DNA of 64,000 bases from Halomonas daqiaonensis (GCF_900109725.1 NZ_FOBC01000020.1:1-64000); one strand, 5' to 3'. Positions 1-9,568 are shown, counted from the stretch's first letter. The notes: a model not told the origin generated them from the sequence alone. Made by a program: numbers and translations.

Positions 1-189
1 CAGCGGTGCCTCACGGACGCGCCGGCGATGCACGTCATGCACCAGGAAACAGGCATGATCGCAGCCGCTGCAGACAGGGGGAATCCGGTCATCGGGTTCC
101 AGCTGGAGCCGCAGCGTCTGAGGATCCAAAAACTCGTGGTGGGTAACGGTGAACCCTTTCCAGAACAGGTAGAGCGGGGTAGCATCCAT
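1..189 (-). CDS. ISL3-family transposase, N-terminal part (runs off the window)
   Basis: An open frame on the minus strand starts at an ATG at 189 and is still open at base 1, giving 63 residues. It has a Cys-X2-Cys pair at residues 40-43 followed by a His/Arg-rich stretch (HDVHRRRVREAPL). This arrangement is typical of the zinc-binding N-terminus of ISL3 transposases, which lies ahead of the DDE domain. Whether the element is complete cannot be told because the rest is outside the window. Confidence 0.7.
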   Translation of the reverse strand, partial: MDATPLYLFWKGFTVTHHEFLDPQTLRLQLEPDDRIPPVCSGCDHACFLVHDVHRRRVREAPL

Positions 190-468
190 GGCAACGGCGG
201 TATCCGTAGGCTGACGTTTTGGCGAATATCAGCTTACTCGGATTTACCGCCGTTACTCTATCCCGCTACTGCCTAAGATCACTTCGTTTTCACGCCAGTC
301 TGCGTAGAACCAAAAAAATGCTGGGTAAGATCAGTGCAATGGACAGATCTTTGCACTATAGGCGCCACTAGATGCCGCTATGTTTAAGACCTTTCAACGC
401 GTAGCGTGGTGGTAAAACGCCGATAAGTCGCTTTCGAAGATACTCGTACCCCTAGGTGAGACGATCCC
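190..468. other. Intergenic, no gene seen
   Basis: This stretch lies between the ISL3 fragment and the PAS-GGDEF-EAL gene. I see no coding frame with homology and no clear terminal inverted repeat of the transposon. It should carry the promoter of the downstream gene. Confidence 0.4.
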
Positions 469-3255
469 ATGCCTGTTCCCCCATCCGCAAAATTCGTCGC
501 TGCGCGTGCTCCCCCTTGGCTGGAAGCGCTTCCCGATTCTGCCGTTCTCATCGATGAGAGTGGCACCATCCTCGCTGTTAACGCTCATTGGCGGGCGTTC
601 GCCCTGGCGAACGGGGGTGCCTCTCACGCCTATCTCGGAGAGAACTATCTCGCTGTATGTCCGAGTGTCCTCGGCGATGATGTTGGCGATCTACCCCTGC
701 AGATGGAAGACGTTCTGAAGGGGACCTCCCATTCCCTGGAATGGGAGGTCCCCTGCCATTCTCCCTCGGAACGCCGATGGTTTCGGCTCACTGCCAGCCG
801 TTACCAGGATCAGGGCAGAAATTACGCGTTGGTGATCCACCACGACATCAGCCATAGGCGCCTGGCTGACGAAACAGCCAAGGCTCACGAACAGCAACTT
901 GAATCCATCCTCTCTCATACCCGCGAGGGCTTGGTAGTGATTCAGGGACAGGGGACCATTCGCTATGCTAACCCACGTGCGTGCGAGTTACTGGGGGATT
1001 CGCAGGAACATCTGATTGACCAGAACCTCAGGATTCCGATTCCTTGCTCGACCGGGCAGATTCTCGAAGTCCAACCCGCCGGCGATGAGCCACGGACGCT
1101 GGAAATCTACGACGTGCAGAGCGAGTGGGAGGGCGACCCCGCCTGGCTGGTTCATCTCCATGACATTACCGGTCAGGTGGCGGCTGAGCGAGCTCTGAAG
1201 GAGAACGAGGACCTGTTGGAGCGCACCAACCGAGTGGCCCGTGTAGGGGGCTGGGAAACTGACATGATCACCGGGGAACTATGGTGGACCTCCGTGACCC
1301 GGGATATTCTCGAAGTCGACCGCACCGAGCCTGCGCCTCCCCTGAATGAGGCCTTGCCCCGTTTCTACAAGGGCGAAAGCTACCAACAGGTACGCACAAA
1401 CCTGCAACACGCCATCGATCATGGCGTAACGGCTGATTTTGACACCCAACTCCAAACCGGAAAGGGACGGACCATATGGGTCCGCATCCAGGCCCAGCCG
1501 GAGATCCAGGATGGCAAAACCGTTCGCCTGCTCGGAACCTTCCAGGACATCACCGAGCGCAAGGAGCTGAAAACTCGACTGGCCGAGTGGGGAGCCGCGT
1601 TCGAGGCGGTCGGTGAAGGTGTCATCATCACCGATGCCGAAGATCGCATCTCGGCGGTGAACCCGGCCTTTACCACGATCACTGGATATTCGGAGGATGA
1701 GGTTCGGGGGTGTACCCCCAGCTTTCTGCAATTCGACGCACCCGGGGGCAATATCTATGAGCCGCTATGGGCCCAGTTAAAGGAGCAAGATCGCTGGCAG
1801 GGAGAAATCTGGAGTCGGCGCAAGGATGGGGAGGTATTCCCCACCTGGCAGACCATCAATTCGATCAAGGATGAAGCCGGCACTATTACCCACTACGTTT
1901 CCATTCTGACTGATCTCTCCCGGATCAAGCACGCCGAACAACAGTGGGAATACCTGGCCAATCACGACCCCCTCACCGGGCTGCCCAATCGTCGCCTATT
2001 CAAGGACCGCCTGGAACAGGCCGTGCTCCAAGCGCGTCGTTCGGGCGAAACCTTTGCGGTCCTCCTGCTGGACATGAATGACTTCAAGGCGCTGAACGAC
2101 GGTTTCGGCCACGACATCGGCGATCAAGCCTTGAGGGCGCTGGGCACCCGCGTCAAAGGTCTCCTGAAAGAAGATGACACCCTGGCCCGATGGGGCGGCG
2201 ACGAGTTGCTCCTGCTTGTCCGAGATCTGGCGGATCCCACAGCCGCCTCCCCGCTGGCCGAGCGGGTCCTGGATGTACTGGAAGCCCCCTTGGTCATCGG
2301 GACTCAGGAATTCCGATTGACCGCCAGCATAGGCATCGCCATAGGGTGTGCCCCCTTGGAATCTGCCTCTTCATTGATCATGCAGGCAGACGGGGCGATG
2401 TATTCGGCCAAGGACGCGGGGCAGCGGTTCGCCTTCTTCGCCAAAGAGGTGGGCGAGGCCGCGCGCGAACGAATATATCTCGGGACGGAACTTGCCCGGG
2501 CCCTGGAGTGGAATCAACTGGCGGTCCACTATCAGCCCCAGGTGGACCTTCACTCCGGCCAGTGCCTGGGCCTGGAGGCCCTGGCCCGCTGGCCCCATCC
2601 GGATGAGGGGTGGATCTCCCCCGCTCGGTTCATCCCCGTGGCCGAGCAGAGTGGATTGATCCATAAACTTGGGGAGTGGGTCCTGGAAACGGCGTGCCGA
2701 CAAGCTGTGCAGTGGTTGGCCGATGGTTGGGATTTTGGTCGTATGGCGGTCAACATCTCTTCACAGCAACTGAATAGCAACAGTTTGATTGCCCAGGTCG
2801 ATCGAGTGCTCAATAAAACCGGGCTACCGCCCACCCGGTTGGAATTGGAACTGACAGAATCCTCGCTGGTTGATCCCAGCATATCAGTCTCCAAGACCTT
2901 GGATGCCCTTCGATATAGAGGTATTCACATAGCGATCGATGATTTCGGAACCGGCTACAGCTCCCTGGGTTATCTCAAGGATTTGCCCGTGGACCGGTTG
3001 AAAATCGATCGCAGCTTCGTGGACGGGCTCCCGGAAGATAACAAGGCTCGAGCGCTCGTCGAGACGGTCATGACTCTCGGTAGCAAGTTGGGATTTCAGG
3101 TCTTGGCAGAGGGGATAGAAACGCCGGCTCAGCACCAAGATCTGCTACAAGCAGGCTGCTTGGCGGGTCAGGGCTATCTTTTTGCAAAACCTCTTGATCC
3201 TGAAAGCATTTGGGCACTTAAATTTCCGTTTCAAGTGCCATTCGGGATAGCGTAA
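469..3255 (+). CDS. PAS x4 - GGDEF - EAL cyclic-di-GMP signalling protein
   Basis: This cytoplasmic protein of 928 residues should make or break cyclic di-GMP in response to a PAS-sensed signal. Four PAS-like segments lie at about residues 15-128, 140-240, 245-365 and 370-488. A GGDEF domain follows at about 490-655 and an EAL domain at about 670-920. The GGDEF signature is GGDEL (576-580), with Phe replaced by Leu. The allosteric I-site position reads KEDD (567-570) instead of RxxD. The EAL domain keeps EAL (703-705), the ELTES block and DDFGTGY (824-830), so phosphodiesterase activity is likely. The cyclase half may be weak or regulatory. No membrane segment is seen. An IS3 remnant begins about 90 bases downstream. 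Confidence 0.93.
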   Translation: MPVPPSAKFVAARAPPWLEALPDSAVLIDESGTILAVNAHWRAFALANGGASHAYLGENYLAVCPSVLGDDVGDLPLQMEDVLKGTSHSLEWEVPCHSPSERRWFRLTASRYQDQGRNYALVIHHDISHRRLADETAKAHEQQLESILSHTREGLVVIQGQGTIRYANPRACELLGDSQEHLIDQNLRIPIPCSTGQILEVQPAGDEPRTLEIYDVQSEWEGDPAWLVHLHDITGQVAAERALKENEDLLERTNRVARVGGWETDMITGELWWTSVTRDILEVDRTEPAPPLNEALPRFYKGESYQQVRTNLQHAIDHGVTADFDTQLQTGKGRTIWVRIQAQPEIQDGKTVRLLGTFQDITERKELKTRLAEWGAAFEAVGEGVIITDAEDRISAVNPAFTTITGYSEDEVRGCTPSFLQFDAPGGNIYEPLWAQLKEQDRWQGEIWSRRKDGEVFPTWQTINSIKDEAGTITHYVSILTDLSRIKHAEQQWEYLANHDPLTGLPNRRLFKDRLEQAVLQARRSGETFAVLLLDMNDFKALNDGFGHDIGDQALRALGTRVKGLLKEDDTLARWGGDELLLLVRDLADPTAASPLAERVLDVLEAPLVIGTQEFRLTASIGIAIGCAPLESASSLIMQADGAMYSAKDAGQRFAFFAKEVGEAARERIYLGTELARALEWNQLAVHYQPQVDLHSGQCLGLEALARWPHPDEGWISPARFIPVAEQSGLIHKLGEWVLETACRQAVQWLADGWDFGRMAVNISSQQLNSNSLIAQVDRVLNKTGLPPTRLELELTESSLVDPSISVSKTLDALRYRGIHIAIDDFGTGYSSLGYLKDLPVDRLKIDRSFVDGLPEDNKARALVETVMTLGSKLGFQVLAEGIETPAQHQDLLQAGCLAGQGYLFAKPLDPESIWALKFPFQVPFGIA

Positions 3256-3343
3256 GTTGCAGACGCTTGGCTCGCGAGTTGCCAGTTTGACGTAAGCGAA
3301 TACGCTCGCGTGGGACCGGCCCGCTAACACAACCTGACACGGC

Positions 3344-3576
3344 ATGCTGCTTGACTACATGTACTTGGCGGTCGTGCTGGACGTGTTCAGCCGCCGCATC
3401 GTTGGCTGTGGGCTGGGCCATGACCACGGACATGAAACACGGTTAATGCTGGACGTGCTGGAAATGGCACTCACTCAGCGGCGTCCCGAGGGTGTCCTAA
3501 ACTACTCCGTCCAAGGTGCCCCAGGCCGGCGTTCGAACTTTGATGGAACCTGTAGGTGATTGCTACGGTAACTTAA
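3344..3576 (+). pseudogene. IS3-family transposase (OrfB, integrase core) remnant
   Basis: The translation contains YLAVVLDVFSRRIVG followed by a block like MALTQRRPEGV. These are hallmarks of the rve integrase core of IS3 OrfB. The frame then breaks. In another frame the next block, AGVRTLMEPVGDCYGN, corresponds to the conserved AGVRPSMGSVGDCYDN segment. Both ends of the gene are missing. It belongs to the same IS3 subgroup as the remnants near 11.0 and 22.5 kb and is clearly non-functional. Confidence 0.75.
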
Positions 3577-3735
3577 TACCCGAGATTTACTGATAGTCCC
3601 GTGTGAGAGCACCTCAGAGATTCCCATAAGACAGCCACCAGGCTGCTAAGCTCGGTGTGAGTATATCAGGTATGCGACGTCAACTACCTTGACCTACGCA
3701 TTGCCTCGCCGAAATGGTTACCCAAAGTAACCCCT

Positions 3736-3840
3736 GGCAGGCAAGAGCTGATTGGCGTTCTGCGAGAGCGCTTTGCGCAGGGATCTCGTGAAGAGAAAGG
3801 TCGGATCCTCGACGAGTTCACCCTGACCAGTTTGGGCCAC
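3736..3840 (+). pseudogene. Transposase/integrase N-terminal fragment
   Basis: About 35 codons read GRQELIGVLRERFAQG then SREEKGRILDEF. This resembles the N-terminal helix-turn-helix of integrase-type transposases, which usually continue into a VTGYHRKHAIRLL-like segment that is missing here. The fragment has no start codon, and its 3' end abuts the 3' end of the convergent AtuA-related gene. It is identified from motif memory only. Confidence 0.4.
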
Positions 3841-3846
3841 TCCTGT

Positions 3847-4197
3847 TCACTCTTCAAGCACTGTCGGCAAGGCGATCTCCATGCCGAGCAACAGAAAGGA
3901 GAGCGTCTTGCCGTGACCGTCCAGATTCAACGCCCCATTGACCCCGCCCTGCAGCACATCGTCGAGCACCAGGTTCATCCCGGCGAGACCCGGCAATGGA
4001 TAGCGCCGCACCTGGCTGACGCCGCGGTGGGCGAACAGCGCCTGTACCCGACCCTCGGTGACCTGAGCGAGCAGAATCTCGTAGTGACGGGGATCGTAGG
4101 CGAACAGCGCCAGGTTGAGCCGCTCGCCCTTGTCGCCGGCACGGGCGTGCGCCAGGCGGTGCAGCGAGATCATGTTCACATCATCACTGGGCGCCAT
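3847..4197 (-). CDS. AtuA-related small protein (DUF4387-like)
   Basis: The 116-residue protein matches the small AtuA-related domain that usually accompanies, or is fused to, AtuA (DUF1446) proteins. Recognisable parts are HRLAHARAGDKGERLNLALF and the following DPRHYE. I place the start at the ATG at 4197 because AAGGAG lies 8 bases upstream. A longer form from 4218 would overlap the preceding gene. It is the last gene of an apparent four-gene operon with the TRAP transporter and the large AtuA protein. Its biochemical role is not established. A role as partner subunit of the large protein is an inference from the constant pairing. Confidence 0.75.
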   Translation of the reverse strand: MAPSDDVNMISLHRLAHARAGDKGERLNLALFAYDPRHYEILLAQVTEGRVQALFAHRGVSQVRRYPLPGLAGMNLVLDDVLQGGVNGALNLDGHGKTLSFLLLGMEIALPTVLEE

Positions 4198-5587
4198 GGC
4201 CGTGACTCCTTTGGTCATTCAGCGGGGTGCCATACAGGGTGGCGAAGGCCTCGACGTCGCTGCGCTTGACCAGGTAGGAGGCCGTGCAGATTCGTCGCTG
4301 GAACTGACGTCGCACACCGCCCCCGCCGGCCGGGCCGGCGCAATAGAGCGCCAGCAGCTCTTGAGTCGCTCGCTCCACCCAGCGCCGCTCCGGGTGCCCC
4401 ACCGCGAGCCGCAGTCGGTAGTCGCCGTTCTCCTGTCCCGCTGTATGCCGTTGCAGGTCGCCGGTATCGCTGTCGAAGACGCTGGTGTGCCCGATGATGT
4501 CAAACCGCGAGCGCAACTCGGAGGGCGCGCGAAAGGTGAGCCGTTCGCGCAGCACCTCGGCCGCCAGCCGCGCTCGCCCGAACGCATTGGGGCCGGCGTA
4601 GGAGATCTCGGCCTCGCCCTGCCAACCGCCGGCGTAGCACACGGTAGTCTTGAGCCGCTCCGGCGCGGGCCTGCCGCGGATGCCGCTGACCGCGACCCGG
4701 TCGGGACCGATCTCGCGAACCCTGACGCCGGAGAGATCCACGATCACGTCCGGCGTCAGGTAGCCGCTCGGGTCGTGGACCTCGTAGAGCAGCTGCTCCT
4801 TCACCGTGCGCTCGGTCACGCAGCCGCCAGTGTCGGGCGGCTTGGTCACCACCAGGCTGCCATCCTCCTCCACTTCGATGATGGGATAGCCCACCGTGGC
4901 CAGGTCAGGCACGTCCTTGAGCCCCGGGTCGGCGAAGTAGCCGCCACTCACCTGGGACCCGCACTCGCCCAGGTGCCCTGCCATCGTGCCCGCCGCCAGG
5001 CGGTCCCAATCGTTCCAGGCCCAACCGAAGTGGTGCATCAGCGGGGCCAGGAACAGCGACGGGTCGGCCACGCGACCGGTCACGACCACCTCGGCACCCA
5101 GTGCCAGCGCCTCGACCAGAGGCGCGGCACCAAGGTATACGTTGGCCGAGATCAGCGCCTCCTCACCGGGCATCTCGCCGCTCTCCCCCTCCCAGCGCTG
5201 CAGATCGATACGGGAGAGGCGCGAGCGGATGTCGTCGCCCTGCACGTGACCGATGCGAATATCAGCCCGCCCCGCCTGCTCGGCAAGCAGCTTTACCCGT
5301 TCGCAGGCTCCTGCTGGATTGGCGGCACCGAAGTTGCCTAGGATGGCGATGCCGTTGGCCAGGCAGTCGTCGAGCACGGGCTCCAGCAGCTCGTCGAGCA
5401 ACGGCTCGAAGCCAGCGTCGGGATCGTCATGCCGCGCGCGGTGGGCGGCAGCCAGGGTTCGCTCCCCCAGGGTCTCGAAGAGCAGAGCGGCGGGCTGGCC
5501 GCGGCGGATCAGCTCGGCCACCACGGGAATCGCCGCATCGGTGCGGTCACCGGAGAAGCCGGCACCGCTGCCCAGCAGAAAGGTCAT
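4184..5587 (-). CDS. AtuA / DUF1446 family protein
   Basis: The 467-residue protein belongs to the acyclic terpene utilisation AtuA family. It has the N-terminal GSGAGFSGDRTDAAIPVV block, the ILGNFGAANPAGA block and a central TGRVADPSLFLAPL segment. AtuA is known from citronellol/geraniol catabolism in Pseudomonas, but homologues occur in many acid-catabolic operons and the reaction is not settled. Here it is coupled to a TRAP-TAXI carboxylate transporter, so a role in metabolising the imported acid is more likely than terpene use. The start has AAGGAG 8 bases upstream. It overlaps the permease stop by four bases (ATGA), which shows translational coupling. Confidence 0.85.
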   Translation of the reverse strand: MTFLLGSGAGFSGDRTDAAIPVVAELIRRGQPAALLFETLGERTLAAAHRARHDDPDAGFEPLLDELLEPVLDDCLANGIAILGNFGAANPAGACERVKLLAEQAGRADIRIGHVQGDDIRSRLSRIDLQRWEGESGEMPGEEALISANVYLGAAPLVEALALGAEVVVTGRVADPSLFLAPLMHHFGWAWNDWDRLAAGTMAGHLGECGSQVSGGYFADPGLKDVPDLATVGYPIIEVEEDGSLVVTKPPDTGGCVTERTVKEQLLYEVHDPSGYLTPDVIVDLSGVRVREIGPDRVAVSGIRGRPAPERLKTTVCYAGGWQGEAEISYAGPNAFGRARLAAEVLRERLTFRAPSELRSRFDIIGHTSVFDSDTGDLQRHTAGQENGDYRLRLAVGHPERRWVERATQELLALYCAGPAGGGGVRRQFQRRICTASYLVKRSDVEAFATLYGTPLNDQRSHGHGAQ

Positions 5588-7482
5588 GGGGATGTCTCCT
5601 TGGCGGGCATATCGCGCGGTGTGGGGCCAGCGGCTATCGGCCGACGCCGTCGCAGCGCATACATCCCCGCCAGTGCCAGCAGTGCCGCCACCGTCGTCAG
5701 CCAGCCCGGCGTCAGTGCCAGGCCGATCACCACGATCAGACCGATGATATCCAGGGCGCGCTTGCCGGTTATCGCCACGCGTGACATCAGCGAGGCGAAG
5801 GCGATCACGAAGACCACGCCCTGGCAGATCGCCAGCGCGATATCGACCGCCCCACTGAAGCCGGCCAGCGCCGGATAGATCAGCAGCAGGAAGGGAATGA
5901 CGTAGATCGCCGCTGCCAGGCGCACGGCCTCACCGGCCGCCGGTAGCCAGTTAGTGCCGGCGATACCCGAGGCGACAAACACCGCCACGCACACCGGCGG
6001 TGTGATGACCGAGAGGGTAGCGAAGTAGAACACGAAGAGATGTGCGATCAGAGGCTCCACGCCGATGGTGGTCAGCGCCGGTGCCAGCACCGAGGCCACC
6101 AGCACGTAGGCCGCGGTGGTGGGAATGCCCATCCCCAGGATCAGGCACACGCCGCCGACGATACCCGCCACCAGGAACAGCGACTCGCCGCCGACGTTGA
6201 CGATCAGGCTGGCGAGCGTCACGCCGATACCGGTCATGCCGATCATCGCCACCAGGATCTGCGCCCCGGCCAGCAGCACACCGATGATCACCATGCCTCT
6301 GCCGGCATCCATCAATCCCGACAGCAGCTTGCCGAGGATCTCCTGTAACGGCGTTCTTGCCAGCAGGGCAAAGGGCACGAAGGTGAACACCGTCATCATG
6401 ATGCCGTAGAAGGCCGAAAGCTGGATGGAACGACCGTTGAGCACGCCGAAGAAGAGACCGCCCAGTGCCGCGAGGATCGGCACGATGCGCTCGGGGCGCA
6501 GCACGTCGCGCCAGCCGGGCAGCTCATCGGCCGGCACCACACGCAGGTTGCGCCGCTGTGCGACCAGATGGATGGTCAGGAAGACCCCCAGGTAGAACAG
6601 GATCGCCGGCAGCAGCGCCGCCAGGGCGATACGCAGGTAACTCTCGCCGAGGATCTCGGCCATGATGAAGGCCGCCGCCCCGAGGATCGGCGGCGCGATC
6701 TGACCACCCGTCGAGGCCACGGCCTCCACGGCAGCGGCGAAGGGTCGTGGGTAGTCGAGCCGCTTCATCATGGGAATGGTGAAGTTGCCGGTGGTGGCCA
6801 CGTTGGCCACCGCGCTGCCGCTGACCATGCCGAAGAGCCCCGAGGCGACCGTGGCCACCTTGGCGGCCCCGCCTGGGGAACGGCCGCTGATGCGCAGCGC
6901 CAGAGCCATGAAGGTCTGACCGCCGCCCGTGTGCAACAGCAGGCTGCCGAACAGCACGAAAGCGGCAATGGTGGTCGCGGCCACGCCCGTCAGCATGCCC
7001 CAGACCCCGAGATCACCGAGGTAGATGGTCTCGGTGATGTAGACCAGGTCGAAGCCGCGGTGCCCCATCGGGCCGGGAATGGCGGCGCCGAACCAGGCAT
7101 AGCCCAGGCCGGCCACCACCAGCAGTGGAAAGATCAGGCCGATGGCGCGCCGCGACAGCTCGAGGATCGCCACCAGCAGCACCCCGGTGAAGAGCATGTC
7201 GCGGGTCGACGCCCAGGGCAGCTCCACCAGGATGCGCTCGGCGTTCATCGCCACGTAGCCACAGGCGAGCACGGCCCCCACCGCCAGGACGAGATCGAGG
7301 GCGATGCCCAGGGGGCGCCAGCGCGTGCCGGCCCCCAGCGGATAGACCGTCAGCCCCAGCAGGATCACCAGCGCAAGGAAGATGCTGCGCTGGATCAAGC
7401 TCTCGAAGGGGCCAGTGGCGGCGGTATACAGAATCAGCCCACCCAGCGTGAGGGCCAGTCCCCGGGTCAGATGCTCGCGCAC
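5584..7482 (-). CDS. TRAP transporter permease, fused small and large subunits (TAXI type)
   Basis: The 632-residue inner-membrane protein has four N-terminal helices (DctQ-like) fused to a 12-helix DctM-like part, as in TAXI-type TRAP systems. The large-subunit part shows GSAVANVATTGNFTIPMMK and GMGIPTTAAYVLVA, typical of these permeases. It moves a carboxylate-type substrate with a sodium gradient, together with the periplasmic protein encoded just upstream. The start is a GTG at 7482 with AGGAG six bases upstream. The gene sits between the binding protein and the AtuA gene in one operon. The substrate is unknown. Confidence 0.93.
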   Translation of the reverse strand: MREHLTRGLALTLGGLILYTAATGPFESLIQRSIFLALVILLGLTVYPLGAGTRWRPLGIALDLVLAVGAVLACGYVAMNAERILVELPWASTRDMLFTGVLLVAILELSRRAIGLIFPLLVVAGLGYAWFGAAIPGPMGHRGFDLVYITETIYLGDLGVWGMLTGVAATTIAAFVLFGSLLLHTGGGQTFMALALRISGRSPGGAAKVATVASGLFGMVSGSAVANVATTGNFTIPMMKRLDYPRPFAAAVEAVASTGGQIAPPILGAAAFIMAEILGESYLRIALAALLPAILFYLGVFLTIHLVAQRRNLRVVPADELPGWRDVLRPERIVPILAALGGLFFGVLNGRSIQLSAFYGIMMTVFTFVPFALLARTPLQEILGKLLSGLMDAGRGMVIIGVLLAGAQILVAMIGMTGIGVTLASLIVNVGGESLFLVAGIVGGVCLILGMGIPTTAAYVLVASVLAPALTTIGVEPLIAHLFVFYFATLSVITPPVCVAVFVASGIAGTNWLPAAGEAVRLAAAIYVIPFLLLIYPALAGFSGAVDIALAICQGVVFVIAFASLMSRVAITGKRALDIIGLIVVIGLALTPGWLTTVAALLALAGMYALRRRRPIAAGPTPRDMPAKETSP

Positions 7483-7503
7483 GGAAAGCTCCTGAAGCGG
7501 TCG

Positions 7504-8469
7504 TTATTCGACGGGCTGCAGGGCATCGGGGATTTCCATGCCTTGCTCTTCGAAGTAGCGTGCGGCGCCGGCATGCAGCGGTACGGTACCGACATCGAGG
7601 GTCATCTGCGCCATGTCGGCATCCTTGATCGCGGAGAAAGCGTTGGCCTGGGGCTCGGGATTCTCCATCACCGCCTTGACGATCTGGTAGGCGGTCTCTT
7701 CATCCATGTCCGGATGCGCGTGAACGGCCACGCCGAAGGCCCAGGTGGTGAAGGCCGGAATGCCGTCGGCGGCGCCCTCGGGAATGTCCACGACCGCGAT
7801 ATCGGGCATCTCGCTGCGCAGGGTATCGGCCTGCTCGTCAGTGAGCGACAGCACATTGATCGGTGTGAAGGTGGCGATGTCCATGGTCGAACCGTCAAGG
7901 CGATTGCCCACGCCGGACTTCACGTAGCCGGCAATGCGACCATCCTTGATGGAGTCGACCACGTCGGTGGTAGAGCCGCGCACGTAGTCGGGGGTGATCC
8001 CCAGCGTCTTCATGACCGCCTCGGTGGTGCTCTCGGTGGCCGAGCCGGTGATGCCCGGGTTGAGGCGCACCCCGTCCAGTTCCTGCATGCTCTCGACCCC
8101 GGCATCCTCACGCATCACCACATTCTGCGGCGCCACGGTGTAGACCCACAGCAGTCGCGTATCCACCGGACGCTCCTCGAAATCGCCCTGGCCGGCGTAG
8201 GCGTGATAGCCGGTGTTGGTGGTCACCAGCCCCATGTCCATCTGGTCGCGGCTGAGCCGGCGCAGGTTATCGACGGTGGCACCGGTCTCGGCAACGGAAG
8301 AGCTGACGCCTTCGAGTTCACTGTTGATGATCTGGTTGACCGCCACGAAGTAGCCATAGTGGCTCGACGAGCTGGAGGTCGAGCCGATCAGCAGTCGTTC
8401 CTGGGCAGGGGCGGAAGCGGCGGCGAGAAGTGCGGCACTGGCGGCCACGGCGGTAAGCAACGTTTTCAT
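7504..8469 (-). CDS. TAXI-family TRAP transporter periplasmic binding protein
   Basis: The 321-residue protein begins with a signal peptide (about residues 1-22, cleavage after SAPAQ). It then carries IGSTSSSSSHYGYFVAVNQI, the TAXI-type N-terminal ligand-binding motif. It should capture the substrate in the periplasm for the fused permease 21 bases downstream. It is first in the leftward operon, facing a LysR gene across a 195-bp divergent promoter region. The family binds acidic ligands such as glutamate or other carboxylates, but the substrate is not predictable from the sequence. Confidence 0.93.
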   Translation of the reverse strand: MKTLLTAVAASAALLAAASAPAQERLLIGSTSSSSSHYGYFVAVNQIINSELEGVSSSVAETGATVDNLRRLSRDQMDMGLVTTNTGYHAYAGQGDFEERPVDTRLLWVYTVAPQNVVMREDAGVESMQELDGVRLNPGITGSATESTTEAVMKTLGITPDYVRGSTTDVVDSIKDGRIAGYVKSGVGNRLDGSTMDIATFTPINVLSLTDEQADTLRSEMPDIAVVDIPEGAADGIPAFTTWAFGVAVHAHPDMDEETAYQIVKAVMENPEPQANAFSAIKDADMAQMTLDVGTVPLHAGAARYFEEQGMEIPDALQPVE

Positions 8470-8664
8470 GGTGGTTGGCTCCTGGCCCGGTTACGGGCTT
8501 GTTGTTGTGACAATTCATGAGGTGAAACAGCGTCTCGTGGCGGTCCACGATCCACCCGGCGGCACTTCAGGAAGGTGCGTTGGGAGAGCGCCACTCAGCT
8601 CAGCGTGGTTGCCGCTCCCAATTTTGTACATTGAATTGTTTTTAAAACCTGTTTTACTTTCTAA
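8470..8664. promoter_or_regulatory. Divergent promoter region (TRAP operon / LysR)
   Basis: This 195-bp region separates the leftward TRAP-AtuA operon from the rightward LysR gene. The 40 bases before the LysR start are AT-rich (TTGAATTG ... TTTTAAAACC). LysR proteins usually bind a T-N11-A palindrome in such regions, but I could not fix one with confidence. Confidence 0.5.
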
Positions 8665-9564
8665 ATGAATCCCAGCATCCGACAGCTCGACGCCTTCGTC
8701 GCGGTGGCACAGTCGCGCAGCCTGGCCGAGGCCAGCGAGCGCATCCACCTCTCCCAGCCGGCCATCTCGATAGCCCTGCGTAAACTGGAGGAGACGGTGG
8801 GCGGTGCCCTGTTCTCGCGCAGCACCCGCCAGCTCACCCTCACGCCGGAAGGCGAAGCCTTCCTGCCGGTGGCGATACGCCTGCTGCATGACTGGACCGA
8901 CGCCTTCGAGGATCTCGACGAGTTGTTCTCGAAGAAGCGCGGCAAGGTCTCAGTCGCGGCGCTGCCCACCCTGGCCGCCGGGCTGCTGCCGGACGTCATC
9001 GCCGCCTTCCACGACCGCTATCCACGCATCAATTTCGCCCTGCACGACGTGCTTGCCGAGCAGGTGAACATGATGGTGCGCGAAGGGCGGGCCGACCTGG
9101 GGCTCTCGGTGCCGCCTTTCGAATCGGAGGATCTCGCCTTCGAGCCGGTGCTGGAGGACCGCTACGTGGCCGTCTGCCCACTGGGTCACCCGCTGCTTGA
9201 ACGACCAGAGGTCACTTGGCACCAACTGGCCGGCCACCCTTTCATCGGCATCAACCGGCTCTCCAGCTCGCGGCAGGATATCGACCGCATCATGGCCGAG
9301 GTGGGCGAGCCACTCGATATCATCTGCGATGCCAGCCAGATCGCCACCGTGGGGCGCATGGTGGCGGCCGGGGTGGGCATCAGCGTCCTGCCGAAGCTCA
9401 GCTTCCGCCAGATCGCCGGCCACGGCATCGACTACCGTCCGCTGGTATCTCCCGACGTAAGTCGTCCCCTCGGCATCGTCCAGCGTCGTCGGCATGCACT
9501 CTCCACCGCTGCAGCGGCCCTTCGCGAGATGATCATCGATGCCGCCCGTGTAAAGGACGCCTGA
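8665..9564 (+). CDS. LysR-family transcriptional regulator
   Basis: The 299-residue protein has the LysR winged helix-turn-helix at residues 1-62 (RQLDAFVAVAQSRSLAEASE ... SQPAISIALRKLEE). A periplasmic-binding-fold effector domain follows. It is divergent from the TRAP-TAXI/AtuA operon, the classical position for a LysR activator of that operon. The inducer would be the transported acid or a product of it. It is followed after a few bases by the AbrB-family permease and is probably co-transcribed with it. Confidence 0.93.
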   Translation: MNPSIRQLDAFVAVAQSRSLAEASERIHLSQPAISIALRKLEETVGGALFSRSTRQLTLTPEGEAFLPVAIRLLHDWTDAFEDLDELFSKKRGKVSVAALPTLAAGLLPDVIAAFHDRYPRINFALHDVLAEQVNMMVREGRADLGLSVPPFESEDLAFEPVLEDRYVAVCPLGHPLLERPEVTWHQLAGHPFIGINRLSSSRQDIDRIMAEVGEPLDIICDASQIATVGRMVAAGVGISVLPKLSFRQIAGHGIDYRPLVSPDVSRPLGIVQRRRHALSTAAAALREMIIDAARVKDA

Positions 9565-9568
9565 ACTA

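Noticed and set aside
4115..5341. 408-codon plus-strand open frame opposite the AtuA gene
   Set aside because: Antisense shadow; the minus strand carries a clear AtuA protein with ribosome site and coupling.
6568..8520. 650-codon plus-strand open frame opposite the TRAP permease and binding-protein genes
   Set aside because: It is a GC-rich shadow of the minus-strand genes, with low-complexity Gly/His/Arg-rich translation and no family motif.
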